A stretch of 30,174 bases of DNA from DASCNA01 sp036011305 (GCA_036011305.1 DASCNA010000241.1:1-30174), one strand, 5' to 3'. Shown: positions 1-10,341, numbered from the stretch's first letter. A program made the numbers and translations. The notes: a model not told the origin generated them from the sequence alone.

Positions 1-240
1 ATTAAACCGGTCAGTTGCATAATCTGTCCTAATAATTTTTTTACCTGCAGGGACAAAAATAAGATTATTTCCAGAATCAGTAAAAGGGTAAATATGATTT
101 CTACCTTTACTAAACCCAACTCTATATAATACAACATCATGCTTTGTCTCATTATCAATAATAAGAGTTATATGATTAAATTGTGATGCATATGTGCCAA
201 TTGAGGTAATTAATAATAATAAACAAATAATAGTTTTCAT
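1..240 (-). CDS. Small exported protein of unknown function, 3' end cut by window edge
   Basis: Reading the minus strand from an ATG at 238-240 gives 80 open codons that run off the left edge. The first residues (MKTIICLLLLITSIGTYAS) form a typical signal peptide with a plausible cut after the Ala-Ser region. The visible mature part is beta-rich, with alternating hydrophobic residues, and I do not recognise it. It starts 25 nt after the small lipoprotein gene and is probably the last or a later member of the efflux operon. No good Shine-Dalgarno is visible, so it may depend on translation of its neighbour. The open frame and signal peptide are seen; the function is unknown. Confidence 0.6.
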   Translation of the reverse strand, partial: MKTIICLLLLITSIGTYASQFNHITLIIDNETKHDVVLYRVGFSKGRNHIYPFTDSGNNLIFVPAGKKIIRTDYATDRFN

Positions 241-265
241 AAAAATATTTTAAACTGATAAATAC

Positions 266-520
266 TTAGAATGTTATTCCTGTAGCTCTATCTCCGCCGG
301 TTCTTTCGTCATCTTCAAAACTTGGCTGATCACCAAACTGAGTATTATAATCATTATTCATCTGTTCATCATCCACGCGGTCATTCCACCATGAATAACT
401 GCCCTGTGCTTTATCATCTGTAGTAGGATCTTCAGAACTGCTTAGAATATTATTACAGCCTGAGACAAATAAAACTATGATGAATAATACAAAACAGAAA
501 AAATTAATTTTTAAACGCAT
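266..520 (-). CDS. Small putative lipoprotein of unknown function
   Basis: This 84-residue protein has a lipoprotein signal peptide: basic start MRLK, a hydrophobic core, and lipobox VSGC with the lipidated Cys at residue 22. The mature part of about 62 residues is acidic, rich in Asp, Asn and Gly, and probably flexible. A GAGG ribosome site lies just upstream of the ATG. It lies 46 nt downstream of the RND pump gene, so it is likely co-transcribed and may sit in the same envelope. I recognise no family. It is too short to be an outer-membrane efflux channel. Confidence 0.7.
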   Translation of the reverse strand: MRLKINFFCFVLFIIVLFVSGCNNILSSSEDPTTDDKAQGSYSWWNDRVDDEQMNNDYNTQFGDQPSFEDDERTGGDRATGITF

Positions 521-566
521 AACATAACCTCGAATAATGATTTTTACTTTTTAATTGTATTATACA

Positions 567-3500
567 TCACTTCTTATTTCTAGCAGCATCTGACCTAGAT
601 ATCTCAAATTTATCCAAAACTTTTTCCTGAAAAATCTCCATATACAAATATATACCTGGAGTTACAAACAGGGTTATTATTTGAGAAAATATAAGACCTC
701 CAACAATTACTAATCCGAGAGAAACTCTCGAAGAACCATCTGCACCAACGCCAATTGCAATTGGCAATGCTCCCATTATTGCAGCAACCCCTGTCATTAA
801 TATTGGTCTGAACCTTACTAAACATGAATCATAGATTGAATTATACATATCTTCGCCCTTGTCTCTGTTCTGCTTGGCAAAATCTACCATCATAATACCG
901 TTTTTGGCAATAATCCCCAGCAACATAAACAGTCCAACATAAGCATATAAATCTAGTTCTGAATTAAATAATAACAGCGTCCCTATACCTCCGAATGCAG
1001 CAACAGGAAGTGTTGTTAGTACGGTAAATGGATGGATATAGCTTTCATATAATACACCTAAAATAACATACATTAAAAATACAGAAATTATAACAAGAAC
1101 CCCCATAGCGGCAATAGCATCTTCAAATTCTTGAGCTTCACCTTCAAAAGTTCCACTGATTCCCGGTGTTAATATTTCAGAAGAAAGTTTTCTCAACTTA
1201 TTTGTTGCAACACCGATAGGTACATTGGGTAGGACACTGAATGATATTGTAGCTGAGACTAACTGCTGTCGGTGTAAAACTTTCTGCGGTCCTAAAATCT
1301 GCTTCCATTCTGCAATACTTCTAAAAGGTACAAGTCTCCCTGTATGGCTTGAACGTACATACAGTTTACTTAAATCAGTAGGTTCATTCTGAAATTTTTT
1401 CCCTATTTTAAGGATCACTTCATACTGGTCAATATCAGTTGTGTACTGAGTTAATTTTCCTTGTGCAAATGCTAGCGCAAGGGTATTTTCGATATCTTCT
1501 GCAGTAATACCGTAAGTTGAAGCTCTATCTCTGAGTATTTTTATTGACAACTGAGGCATATCCAGCTTTACACTGCTTTGAAGACCTATAAAAATCGGAA
1601 CCTTACTCAAAGCTTTTTTAAGCTCATCAGCACATTTATATACAGCCTCTTTCTCTGGCCCTGATATAGTATAAGAGTATTTTGAACCTGCAGCGGTGCT
1701 CTGCCCTCCTGTACTGATTTGCAATACTGGGGAAGGCATCATAAAAACAAAACCGAGAGGGTAATTAAGATTCATCATTTTCATACTTAATTCACCGACA
1801 ACACTGTCAATGGACTTTCTTAATTTTCTGTCAATTAAAATGATCCACATAATACCGGTAGACTGGTCAGCTCCAGGTGCAAGACCAGTGGCAGTAACAA
1901 AATGATCAATATTTTTATCACTCTCTAAGACCTTATCAATTTCATTTTGAAACTTCTGCATCATTTTACTCGGAGTACCTAAAGGAACAAGAATTCCACC
2001 CTGTATCAATCCACTGTCTCCTACCGGCAGAAACCCCTTAGGAACAAAAGTATAAAAAATAAATGTTCCAATAAGACATACACCCCACATTATAAGGGCC
2101 ATATATTTCTTTTTTAAAATAAATTTAAGTGCATAACTGTACTGTTTTATCATGCCATTGACGAACCAGTCGGTAAAACGCTGAAGCATATTTTTTTTAA
2201 TTTCTAATGAATTAGGTTTTAACATTCTGGCGCACATCATTGGTGTAAGGGTCAATGATATAATTCCTGAACAGACAACAGTAATTATTACAGTTAAGGC
2301 AAATTCCCTGAAAGTACGTCCGACAATTCCCCCCATAAATACAAGAGGGATAAAAACTGTTACAAGCGACAGTGTCATTGAAATAACAGTACCTGTTATT
2401 TCTTTACAGCTTTTTACCGCAGCATCAAACGGAGCTAAACCTTCCTCTACTAATCTTACAGAATTTTCTAATACAACGATTGCATCATCCACAACAAAAC
2501 CAATTGCAACAGTAAGAGCCATTAATGATAAATTATCAATTGTAAAACCGGCAATATACATGATTAAAAAAGTGCTTATTATTGAAAGAGGCAGAGAAAT
2601 AGCAGGAATAATAGTATCTGAAGCTCTTCCTAAAAATATAAAAATCACCAGCACAACTAAAAAGAATGCTAGAAAAAGAGTGAATTTTACATCATCAACA
2701 GATTCCTTTATTGTTGTAGCTTTATCATATAGAATTTTAATATCTACTGAACCTGGAACTTCATTTTTGAGTTTTTTTAATAATACCTTAACTTTACTGG
2801 AAATCTCAATTGTGTTCGATCCGGATCTTCTTCTGACAAGGATCAATGCAGGTTGATGGGCCTCCTCACCTCCTTTTTGATGATACACAACTTTTACTAC
2901 ATCGTTTTCCGTTCCGTTTATTGCTTTACCAATACTACTTATCCTAACAGGAGCTTTATCTTGATATTTCAATATTAAATTATTATACTCTTTCTGGTCA
3001 ACTAACTGGCCTTTGGGTTCTAAGGAAAATGCTTTATAGTTTCCGTTTAGACTTCCTACGGGCGTCATAACAGTACTTTGCTTAAGAATATTCGCAACAT
3101 CAGTAAATCCCAGGTCAAAAGCAGCTAATTTATCTGGATCCACATTTATAACCGCAGCTTCTTTTGAACCATATGTCTGAACCTGAGAAACACCTTGGAT
3201 CATATTAATTCTCTGTGCTATTCTCTTGTTAGCAATTTCATATATCTGTCCTGTAGTCAATGTATTTGAAGAAACAAAAATATAGATAATAGGCGCATCT
3301 GAAGGGTTGTTTTTAGAATATGCAGGCGGAGACGGCAGAGTATGCAAATTACCTTCGGCTCTGGAAATAGCAGCCTGAACATCCGGTGCAGCTAAATCTA
3401 CATTTGTGCTCAAATCAAAAGTTAATGTAATTTGAGTATTTCCTTCTGTATTACTTGAAATAATACTTTGCAATCCAGGAATCTGCATGCATTGATTTTC

Positions 3501-3701
3501 TATTGGCGATGCAACAGCTGAAGCCATTGTCTCGGGACTTCCTCCAGGATAACCTGCGCTAATTGTTATAACCGGACTCTGAACTTCAGGGAGGTCACTT
3601 ATTGGGAGCTTAAAATATGAAGTAACACCAAAAGCTAACACTGTCAGCATTATCAGCACTGTCATAATAGGTTTTTTTATAAATTCTTCAGATATATTCA
3701 T
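567..3701 (-). CDS. RND (HAE1/AcrB-MdtB type) multidrug efflux pump inner-membrane subunit
   Basis: At 1044 residues this is a normal full-length proton-driven tripartite efflux transporter. It opens with an inner-membrane helix (residues about 10-30) and the family motif of a Pro-rich start to the first porter loop (LPISDLPEVQ). Two large periplasmic porter domains and a second set of helices follow. The proton-relay aspartates of TM4 are present as D405-D406 in GFVVDDAIVVLEN, and the TM10 lysine is present in AKNGIMMVDFAKQ. It follows the fusion-protein gene by 43 nt, so the two are surely one operon. No TolC-like outer-membrane gene is visible, so that part must lie elsewhere or left of the window. 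The substrate cannot be told. The whole looks most like MdtB/MdtC or MexB relatives. Confidence 0.95.
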   Translation of the reverse strand: MNISEEFIKKPIMTVLIMLTVLAFGVTSYFKLPISDLPEVQSPVITISAGYPGGSPETMASAVASPIENQCMQIPGLQSIISSNTEGNTQITLTFDLSTNVDLAAPDVQAAISRAEGNLHTLPSPPAYSKNNPSDAPIIYIFVSSNTLTTGQIYEIANKRIAQRINMIQGVSQVQTYGSKEAAVINVDPDKLAAFDLGFTDVANILKQSTVMTPVGSLNGNYKAFSLEPKGQLVDQKEYNNLILKYQDKAPVRISSIGKAINGTENDVVKVVYHQKGGEEAHQPALILVRRRSGSNTIEISSKVKVLLKKLKNEVPGSVDIKILYDKATTIKESVDDVKFTLFLAFFLVVLVIFIFLGRASDTIIPAISLPLSIISTFLIMYIAGFTIDNLSLMALTVAIGFVVDDAIVVLENSVRLVEEGLAPFDAAVKSCKEITGTVISMTLSLVTVFIPLVFMGGIVGRTFREFALTVIITVVCSGIISLTLTPMMCARMLKPNSLEIKKNMLQRFTDWFVNGMIKQYSYALKFILKKKYMALIMWGVCLIGTFIFYTFVPKGFLPVGDSGLIQGGILVPLGTPSKMMQKFQNEIDKVLESDKNIDHFVTATGLAPGADQSTGIMWIILIDRKLRKSIDSVVGELSMKMMNLNYPLGFVFMMPSPVLQISTGGQSTAAGSKYSYTISGPEKEAVYKCADELKKALSKVPIFIGLQSSVKLDMPQLSIKILRDRASTYGITAEDIENTLALAFAQGKLTQYTTDIDQYEVILKIGKKFQNEPTDLSKLYVRSSHTGRLVPFRSIAEWKQILGPQKVLHRQQLVSATISFSVLPNVPIGVATNKLRKLSSEILTPGISGTFEGEAQEFEDAIAAMGVLVIISVFLMYVILGVLYESYIHPFTVLTTLPVAAFGGIGTLLLFNSELDLYAYVGLFMLLGIIAKNGIMMVDFAKQNRDKGEDMYNSIYDSCLVRFRPILMTGVAAIMGALPIAIGVGADGSSRVSLGLVIVGGLIFSQIITLFVTPGIYLYMEIFQEKVLDKFEISRSDAARNKK

Positions 3702-3744
3702 TTAATATCTCTGATTTAAAATTATATATTTAATCTTAAACAAA

Positions 3745-4950
3745 CTATTTTTCTGAACGTTGAGTATCAGTATTAGTTTTCGAAAGTAATGGTAATTTAA
3801 AAGTCGCTGTTTTAACTATTTTTACATCAGAACCAGGAGCCAATCCCATTTGTCCGACAGTAACAACAGTGTCACCTGGCTTGATTGCATTTTCTTTAGA
3901 TGGAGTAATTTCAATGTAACCTTCTTCTTTAAGGCCTGGCTTGACATATTCCAATACAGCTTTATTATTTTTTACTAAAAATACATAATAACCTTTTTGT
4001 CCCTGGCTAACAGATTGATAGGGAACGAGCAAAGCATTTTTTTTGACGAAAAAAATCAGTTTTACATTGACAAATTGTCCTGGCCATAATAACCGATCTT
4101 TATTTGGAACAACAGCTCTCAGTAAAATTGTTCCGGTTTTATTATCAACAGCATTGCTTAATACCTTTAAAACTCCTTCATAGTAACATGATTCCATTTT
4201 ATCTTCTAAATTTGCTGTCTGCGTCTCAATTATTACTTTCAGTTCACCTTTAGACATTGCATGTTTCAATCTAGTTAAATTTCTTTCAGGAATAGTAAAA
4301 TCCACATAAAGTGGATCAATAGATCTAATATTAACTAATGTCGGCCCGTTATTGGCAGTCACAACATTACCGGGATCAACTTTTCTAAATCCTGTAATAC
4401 CATCAATAGGTGATGCAATACGACAATATGAAAGTTGTATAGCATATTCTTCAATATTAGCTTTATCCAGTTCAACTTTTGCAATTGTTTTTTTTAAAGT
4501 AGTTATATATTGAGCAAATGCCTGCTTTGCAATAGCACCTGTTTTTGGTAAATTTCTATCTTTATTAACTATATATTCTTGCAACTTTTCGTCTGCTTGA
4601 TCCTGCTTTAAACTTGCATAAGCCCGATCCAGTAAAGCCTGATATAACCTTGGATCAATAGTAAAAAGTAAATCCCCTTTTTTTACATACTGTCCCTGCT
4701 TAAAGTAGCATTTTATTATTTCCCCTGTTACCTGAGATATAATGTTAACACTTTTAACTGAAGTCAAACTTCCAATATTTTTAACATAGATTGGAACATC
4801 ATAAGAAATGGCTTTTCCTATCTGAACAGCTCTTTTTATTTTAAATTGTCCACCAGTGCTTTCTTTTTTTGAACATGATACGCTCAAAACAATAAAAGAA
4901 ATACATATAATTATTAAAAATATGGTAGTTATAATTTTTTTTAGATGCAT
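3745..4950 (-). CDS. RND efflux membrane fusion protein (AcrA/MdtA-like), lipoprotein
   Basis: This 401-residue periplasmic adaptor links the RND pump to an outer-membrane channel. It carries a lipoprotein signal with lipobox LSVSC (Cys26). The lipoyl/biotinyl half-motifs flank an alpha-helical hairpin at about residues 100-170: GEIIKCYFKQGQYVKKGDLLF on one side and LSYCRIASPIDGITGFR on the other. The beta-barrel and membrane-proximal domains follow, with VPYQSVSQGQKGYYVFLV typical of MdtA/AcrA. An AGAGG ribosome site precedes the ATG. It is the first gene of the minus-strand operon, and no dedicated regulator gene is visible beside it. Confidence 0.93.
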   Translation of the reverse strand: MHLKKIITTIFLIIICISFIVLSVSCSKKESTGGQFKIKRAVQIGKAISYDVPIYVKNIGSLTSVKSVNIISQVTGEIIKCYFKQGQYVKKGDLLFTIDPRLYQALLDRAYASLKQDQADEKLQEYIVNKDRNLPKTGAIAKQAFAQYITTLKKTIAKVELDKANIEEYAIQLSYCRIASPIDGITGFRKVDPGNVVTANNGPTLVNIRSIDPLYVDFTIPERNLTRLKHAMSKGELKVIIETQTANLEDKMESCYYEGVLKVLSNAVDNKTGTILLRAVVPNKDRLLWPGQFVNVKLIFFVKKNALLVPYQSVSQGQKGYYVFLVKNNKAVLEYVKPGLKEEGYIEITPSKENAIKPGDTVVTVGQMGLAPGSDVKIVKTATFKLPLLSKTNTDTQRSEK

Positions 4951-5178
4951 ATTGCCTCTTTATGTCAAATTATTATTCTAAATAGGATTTGTAAATTGAT
5001 AGAATTAATTAATAATTATATCAAAACCATTAGATTATACAATAACTCACACAAATTATGGCATTCATTAATCTGAACTTATATACAAAAAAATTAGTCT
5101 CGTAATAGGCTTTAATTCAGCTATAATATTTTGGAAACAATGATCTAAAAAATCCACACAGCAACAATCAGGTCAGTA
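4951..5178. other. AT-rich divergent intergenic region
   Basis: This 228-nt gap separates the minus-strand efflux operon from the plus-strand exported-protein gene, so it should hold both promoters. I see no hairpin terminator, no strong inverted repeat and no clear consensus promoter pair. The plus-strand gene has a weak AGGTC just before its ATG. Confidence 0.4.
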
Positions 5179-6327
5179 ATGATTTTCTACAACAAATCAG
5201 CAAATAATATAATAGTGATAGTTTCTCTATTCATTTTTTTAGCTCATATTGGCTTTCGTGTAACTGCAGACAGTACAAAAAATAATTTCCAAAAATATCT
5301 CTTTGTAAAAGTAATTAATAATGAAATTAATTATCCTATTACAGCCATGTCTAAAAATGAATTTTCAATAGTTGGCGTCAATAATAAAAAAACTAAGAAA
5401 ATAATAATAAAGCCTAAAAAAACTAAAATCTTATTTTTCAATAATGATAAAAAAGAAAAAAGCTCCGGAAATATATTAAAAATAACGGCTAATAATTATT
5501 CTGCAAAAATTTATTTCCCCTTTCTCAAATCACATGTTCATTCTGACAACATAGAAGAATTGCAATACAACAATATAAAATGGAATTTTATAAATAAAAA
5601 TATTACCCCTCAGCAAATAAAAACACTTAACAATATAAATAACAGTTTTATCCTCACAAAAAATTTACTTTTTCTTAAAACGCAGAATAATTTTTCAATA
5701 AAACATTTTTTAACAAATAAACCTAACATGGAAAGAAAAAACAGTTCTCAGAATATATCTTTTTTTGTAGATAATCCATGCAGAAACTTTGTTAATTTGA
5801 TTTCCATAGCTTTCCCTTCAGTAAAAAATTTCTTTAATATTGCAAATCAACTTATTGCTTCTTCAAGATTCTCTATTTTAACTCCCATCATTGTTAAAAA
5901 TATAGACACCTCTGTATCTTTAGATTTTTCTATCTCTGAAGGCTCTAAAAACAAAAATATAAAATCACTCAACTCAATAGTTTTTCTTGAATATAAAATT
6001 AAATATTTAAGTAATAACAAAACAAAATACAAGAAAATTGAAGCAGGAACAATAAAAGGATTTGGAAAACTTGCTATTAAAAACATTCCACTCCCCGGAA
6101 ATTATAAAAAAGCTGCTATTAGCAATCTAAAAATAATCTTAGAAATAACTGGAAAAAATAATTATTTTAACAGACACTGTTTTAATATAGATAATATTTC
6201 ATTATTAGGATGTATATATCCAAAAAACAATCCATACGGCATTGAAGGTGCCATAAACAAATATGTATATCAAATGAAAGTTAACTATAAACCTACCAGC
6301 ATTGAATTAACAGGCTCAAAATTATAA
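5179..6327 (+). CDS. Asn/Lys-rich putative exported protein, possible C-terminal jelly-roll domain
   Basis: The protein has 382 residues. Residues about 10-30 are hydrophobic (NIIVIVSLFIFLAHIGF) followed by VTADS, which could be a signal peptide or anchor. Residues 30-150 are very rich in Lys and Asn. The last part reads like an extracellular beta-sandwich: strands ending in FNIDNISLLG resemble the closing IDNV-SL strand of carbohydrate-binding-like jelly rolls. That similarity is my inference, not a firm family match. The gene stands alone and converges on truA with 18 nt between stops. Its unusually A-rich codon use differs from its housekeeping neighbours, so recent arrival or fast evolution is possible. 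Confidence 0.6.
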   Translation: MIFYNKSANNIIVIVSLFIFLAHIGFRVTADSTKNNFQKYLFVKVINNEINYPITAMSKNEFSIVGVNNKKTKKIIIKPKKTKILFFNNDKKEKSSGNILKITANNYSAKIYFPFLKSHVHSDNIEELQYNNIKWNFINKNITPQQIKTLNNINNSFILTKNLLFLKTQNNFSIKHFLTNKPNMERKNSSQNISFFVDNPCRNFVNLISIAFPSVKNFFNIANQLIASSRFSILTPIIVKNIDTSVSLDFSISEGSKNKNIKSLNSIVFLEYKIKYLSNNKTKYKKIEAGTIKGFGKLAIKNIPLPGNYKKAAISNLKIILEITGKNNYFNRHCFNIDNISLLGCIYPKNNPYGIEGAINKYVYQMKVNYKPTSIELTGSKL

Positions 6328-6345
6328 TTCAGCACTCTTAAAATA

Positions 6346-7146
6346 TTACTTGTAAAAAGGGAGCTGATCAAGTTTAAATAATTTCCATTCGTTTTTGTCG
6401 TAAAACACTTTCATTAGAAACAGTCCGTTTGCAGGAGCTGTTTTGAATAAATTCATTCTGTCTTTACTTATTAAAATATTTCTAATATCTTCAGATTTAA
6501 GTTTACCAATACCAACCTGAACTAATGCTCCCACAAGACTTCGAACCATCTTATACAGAAAGCTTCTACCCAAAAAAGTAATGCATATATAACTGTCAAA
6601 TCTATATATATCAATCTTATATATTTCCCGAATAGGGTTCTTGCCGTTTTTTGCAAGCTCTGAACCGAAAGCAGTAAAATCGTGTTCACCTATCAGAAGA
6701 TTTGCAGCATTCTGTATTGCACATATATCAAAAGAATAATTAAGCTTCCATGACCATCTATAACTGAAAGGATTTATATCCCTTTTTGTGGAAATAACAT
6801 AAGTATAGGCTTTTCCTTTCGCATCAAATCTTGCATTAAATTCATTGTTAACAGGATATATTTTATTAATACTAATTGAGTTTGGAAGTAAGTCATTTAA
6901 AGCTCTGTTAAGAGCTTCTGGAGGAATAACAGGTTTTTCAGGCACAGCAAAAGAAGCAGTCATTCCCAGTGCATGTACTCCAGCATCAGTTCTTCCGGCA
7001 CCTGTAATATTTATTTTAGTTTTATAAAGCTGCTTAAGTTTTTCTTCTATCTTACTTTGAACAGTAATATGATTCGGCTGGATCTGCCAACCTGAATATT
7101 CAGTTCCATCGTACGCAACTTCCATTAAATAGTTTTTGCTACTCAT
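6346..7146 (-). CDS. truA: tRNA pseudouridine(38-40) synthase TruA
   Basis: TruA converts uridines 38-40 of tRNA anticodon arms to pseudouridine in the cytoplasm. The N-terminal signature MEVAYDGTEYSGWQ is present. The catalytic motif GRTDAGVHA places the nucleophile at Asp54, counted from the chosen start, and the C-terminal half carries FLGRSFLYKMVRSLVG. I chose the ATG at 7144-7146 because a GAG-containing ribosome site sits about 5 nt before it and the conserved N-terminus begins there. The reading frame extends to 7209, but the extra 21 residues lack a ribosome site. This gives 266 residues, a normal length. Confidence 0.95.
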   Translation of the reverse strand: MSSKNYLMEVAYDGTEYSGWQIQPNHITVQSKIEEKLKQLYKTKINITGAGRTDAGVHALGMTASFAVPEKPVIPPEALNRALNDLLPNSISINKIYPVNNEFNARFDAKGKAYTYVISTKRDINPFSYRWSWKLNYSFDICAIQNAANLLIGEHDFTAFGSELAKNGKNPIREIYKIDIYRFDSYICITFLGRSFLYKMVRSLVGALVQVGIGKLKSEDIRNILISKDRMNLFKTAPANGLFLMKVFYDKNEWKLFKLDQLPFYK

Positions 7147-7316
7147 TGTCTCAATTTCTACTATACAATTTATAATTCCAATCCTTTTACAAAATATCAT
7201 AGCCTGCAATAAATTTTTAGTTTAATTATATAATAATTAATCAAATTCATTTTTATAAAGGCATGATGACAATATATTAAAACATTAAACTGTTCAATGA
7301 AGATACTGGAGACTAT

Positions 7317-10292
7317 ATGAATTCTGATAAAATGCCTGAATTGTTATTTACAGATGGACAACATACTAATGGTTTTGAAATCAATAAAATAACTGAACTT
7401 TCGGAGATAAAATCAATTGCATACTCAATGGTACATAAAAAATCCGGTGCAAGACTCATTTATCTAAATGCCAATGATAAAGAAAACCTTTTTTCAGCTG
7501 CTTTCAAAACACCTCCTTTTGATGATACCGGCCTTCCCCATATTTTGGAACATACTGTATTATGCGGTTCTAAAAAATATCCAGTAAAAGATCCTTTTGT
7601 TGAACTTCTAAAGAGTAGCCTGGCAACTTTTTTGAATGCGATGACTTATCCTGACAAAACAGTTTATCCATGTGCTAGCATGAATGAAGAAGATTTCCAT
7701 AATATTTTACGAATATACTGCGATGCAGTTTTTTTCCCTAACATTACAGAAGAACATTTCAAACAGGAAGGGCACCATTTGGAATTTTCTGATTTTGATA
7801 ATATAGACTCTGATTTAACAATCAAAGGCGTAGTTTACAATGAAATGAAAGGAGTATACTCAGATTTAAATGGAATTATAGACAGAGAAGAATCAAAAAG
7901 TCTGCTTCCGGATAATGCATATGGAAAAGATTCAGGAGGCAACCCTGATGATATTCCTAAATTGACGTATGAGAATTTTATTGAATTTCATTCAAAATAT
8001 TATCATCCTTCAAATGCCTATATTTTTGTATACGGATCATTTGATATTGATAAAATATTAAAAATTATTAATGATGAATATTTAACTAAATTCGAAAAAA
8101 TTAACCTTGATACTTCAATAGGTGCCCAAAAAAAATTCGAAAAACCTGTTTACAAAACTATCCCTTATCCTATCTCTGAAAGTGAGGATTCAAAAAATCA
8201 GGCCGCTGTTACAATTAACTTTTTAACTAATGAAGTAACAGATACAATAACTACTTTAGCAATGTCACTACTGGAAGTATATCTATTAGATAATTCATCT
8301 TCTCCATTAAGAAAAACCCTGATTGACTCAAAATTAGGTGAAGCATTAACAAGCTCAGGCTATGCAGATTACCAAAGAGATACTTTTTTTACTGTCGGAC
8401 TTAGAAATATTGACCCAGTGAATATAAATAAAATTATAGAACTAGTTAAAGATACATGTCAAAACATAGTCAATAAAGGTATTGATAAATCTAAGATTGA
8501 ATCTGCGTTTCACAGATTAATATTTAATTCAAAAGAAATTCAGTCATCATACCCTTTAGTTTTAATGGATAGAATCTACAATTACTGGCTATATGATAAA
8601 GACCCAGTAACTCTGTTAAAAATAAATCATTATCTTGATGAATTAAAAAAATTATACCAGGCCGATGAAAGGTTTTTTGAAAAAATAATAGAAAAACAAA
8701 TTCTCAAGAATAAACATTATTCAGTTTTGACTTTTTTGCCTGACAATAAATACTACAAGAAAAAAGAGGAAAAATTTTATAATATGATGAAGTCATTAAA
8801 ATCTAAAATGACCGATTCAAAACTTAACGAAATTCTTTCTGATTCTAAAAAACTTCAACAGATGCACTTAACTCCAAACTCTCCTGAAGCACTGGCAACT
8901 TTACCCAAACTGCCAATTTCTTCTGTAAATAAAAAACCGCAGATACTAGATGAAGAGATTGAAGACATTAAAGGCAACACCATTATTTACACAGATATTT
9001 ATTCCAATAGCATAAATTATATTAATATAGGTTTTAATCTGTCGAACATAGACAGTTCATTGATAAATTATGTTCCGATTTTTAGAACAGCATTACTCAG
9101 AATGGGGGCAGCAGGGTACACATATGATGAAATGGCTGAACGAGAAGCAGAATCCACTGGAGGTTTTAGCTCTGGCTTGTTAACAGATGGAAATTTTGAT
9201 GATCCTCAACACTACTCTCCATATTTAATGATATCGTCAAAATCCCTTAATAATAATTTAGAAAAAATGCTTCAAATTATTATGGACAGAGTGATTTCAT
9301 GTGAATTTAAAAATATTAAAAGACTTAAAGATATCCTGCTCCAGAAAAGGGCTGCACTAAGAGGCAGTATTTTATCTTCTGGTTCAAGCTATGCATTACT
9401 CTATGCTGCTAAAGATTTAAATGTTAACCATAATGTTTCAGAAATTTTTTCAGGAATTACTCAATTAAGATTTTTAAATAACATCATTGAGAACTTTGAC
9501 AAAGAGAAAGATTTACTTGTCGACAACCTCATCAAAATTCAAAAACACATATTAGCAACAGATAAAATAGTTACAAGTTTCATAGGAGCAGACAGAGAAA
9601 AACAGATAGCCGGCAGTTGGCTAAGAAATTTCTCTGATAATTTTTCTAAAGATGAAAATATAAAAAATAGGTTTAAATTCAAGAAAAATCAAATAAATAA
9701 TACAGGCATTATTATTCCGACAAATATAGCATTTAATGCAATAGCTTATCCAAGCATTGAAGCAACAAATAAAAATGCCTCTGCTATTTTGCTATTGAGT
9801 CAGTATCTGACCTATGACTATCTTTGGGAAGAAATAAGATCAAAAAAAGGAGCCTATGGAGTAAAGGCAAATTATTCCACACTTGGGGGAATGTTTGGCA
9901 TCAGTACATACAGAGATCCATGCATAGGAGAAAGTTTTAATACTTTTAACTCAATTTTTGACTATATTAAAAATAAAGCAGATCTTGGCAAAGATAAAAT
10001 TGAACAGTCTATAATAGGTTCCATAAAAAAACTGGATAAACCCATCAGGCCAACAGATGCCGGCTGTATTTCCATAATAAGATACTTGAGAAATATTAAT
10101 TATAACTACAGAACTGAATTTAGAGAAAACTTACTAAACCTAGATGGTGAAAAGTTAATAGAAATCACACTTAACCACTTAGAAAACGAATCTAAGAATG
10201 CATCGATATGCTCAATATCTGATAAAAATAACCTTGAAAAGGCCAACTCTGAATTTGATTTAAAATTAAACATTGAAAATTTGCTGGAGTAG
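7317..10292 (+). CDS. M16C family zinc metalloprotease (presequence protease/PreP-like)
   Basis: This 991-residue inverzincin matches the single-chain M16C layout of two homologous halves. The inverted zinc motif HxxEH is at H75-E78-H79 (HILEH), and the distal metal ligand is E176 in YNEMKGVYSD. The second half keeps the substrate-stabilising Arg and Tyr in LWEEIRSKKGAYGV, about residues 838-851. Relatives such as PreP and falcilysin degrade peptides inside a closed chamber. No signal peptide is visible, so cytoplasmic peptide recycling is likely. A GGAG ribosome site precedes the ATG. It runs divergently from truA and is followed 49 nt later by ilvN, to which it has no obvious functional link. 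Confidence 0.93.
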   Translation: MNSDKMPELLFTDGQHTNGFEINKITELSEIKSIAYSMVHKKSGARLIYLNANDKENLFSAAFKTPPFDDTGLPHILEHTVLCGSKKYPVKDPFVELLKSSLATFLNAMTYPDKTVYPCASMNEEDFHNILRIYCDAVFFPNITEEHFKQEGHHLEFSDFDNIDSDLTIKGVVYNEMKGVYSDLNGIIDREESKSLLPDNAYGKDSGGNPDDIPKLTYENFIEFHSKYYHPSNAYIFVYGSFDIDKILKIINDEYLTKFEKINLDTSIGAQKKFEKPVYKTIPYPISESEDSKNQAAVTINFLTNEVTDTITTLAMSLLEVYLLDNSSSPLRKTLIDSKLGEALTSSGYADYQRDTFFTVGLRNIDPVNINKIIELVKDTCQNIVNKGIDKSKIESAFHRLIFNSKEIQSSYPLVLMDRIYNYWLYDKDPVTLLKINHYLDELKKLYQADERFFEKIIEKQILKNKHYSVLTFLPDNKYYKKKEEKFYNMMKSLKSKMTDSKLNEILSDSKKLQQMHLTPNSPEALATLPKLPISSVNKKPQILDEEIEDIKGNTIIYTDIYSNSINYINIGFNLSNIDSSLINYVPIFRTALLRMGAAGYTYDEMAEREAESTGGFSSGLLTDGNFDDPQHYSPYLMISSKSLNNNLEKMLQIIMDRVISCEFKNIKRLKDILLQKRAALRGSILSSGSSYALLYAAKDLNVNHNVSEIFSGITQLRFLNNIIENFDKEKDLLVDNLIKIQKHILATDKIVTSFIGADREKQIAGSWLRNFSDNFSKDENIKNRFKFKKNQINNTGIIIPTNIAFNAIAYPSIEATNKNASAILLLSQYLTYDYLWEEIRSKKGAYGVKANYSTLGGMFGISTYRDPCIGESFNTFNSIFDYIKNKADLGKDKIEQSIIGSIKKLDKPIRPTDAGCISIIRYLRNINYNYRTEFRENLLNLDGEKLIEITLNHLENESKNASICSISDKNNLEKANSEFDLKLNIENLLE

Positions 10293-10341
10293 TGTTCCAA
10301 TAACTTTATTACGTCTTAACTTCATTTGAAAGGATATTAAA

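Noticed and set aside
7147..7209. Upstream ATG giving 21 extra residues on TruA
   Set aside because: The conserved TruA start and a ribosome site fit the internal ATG at 7146.
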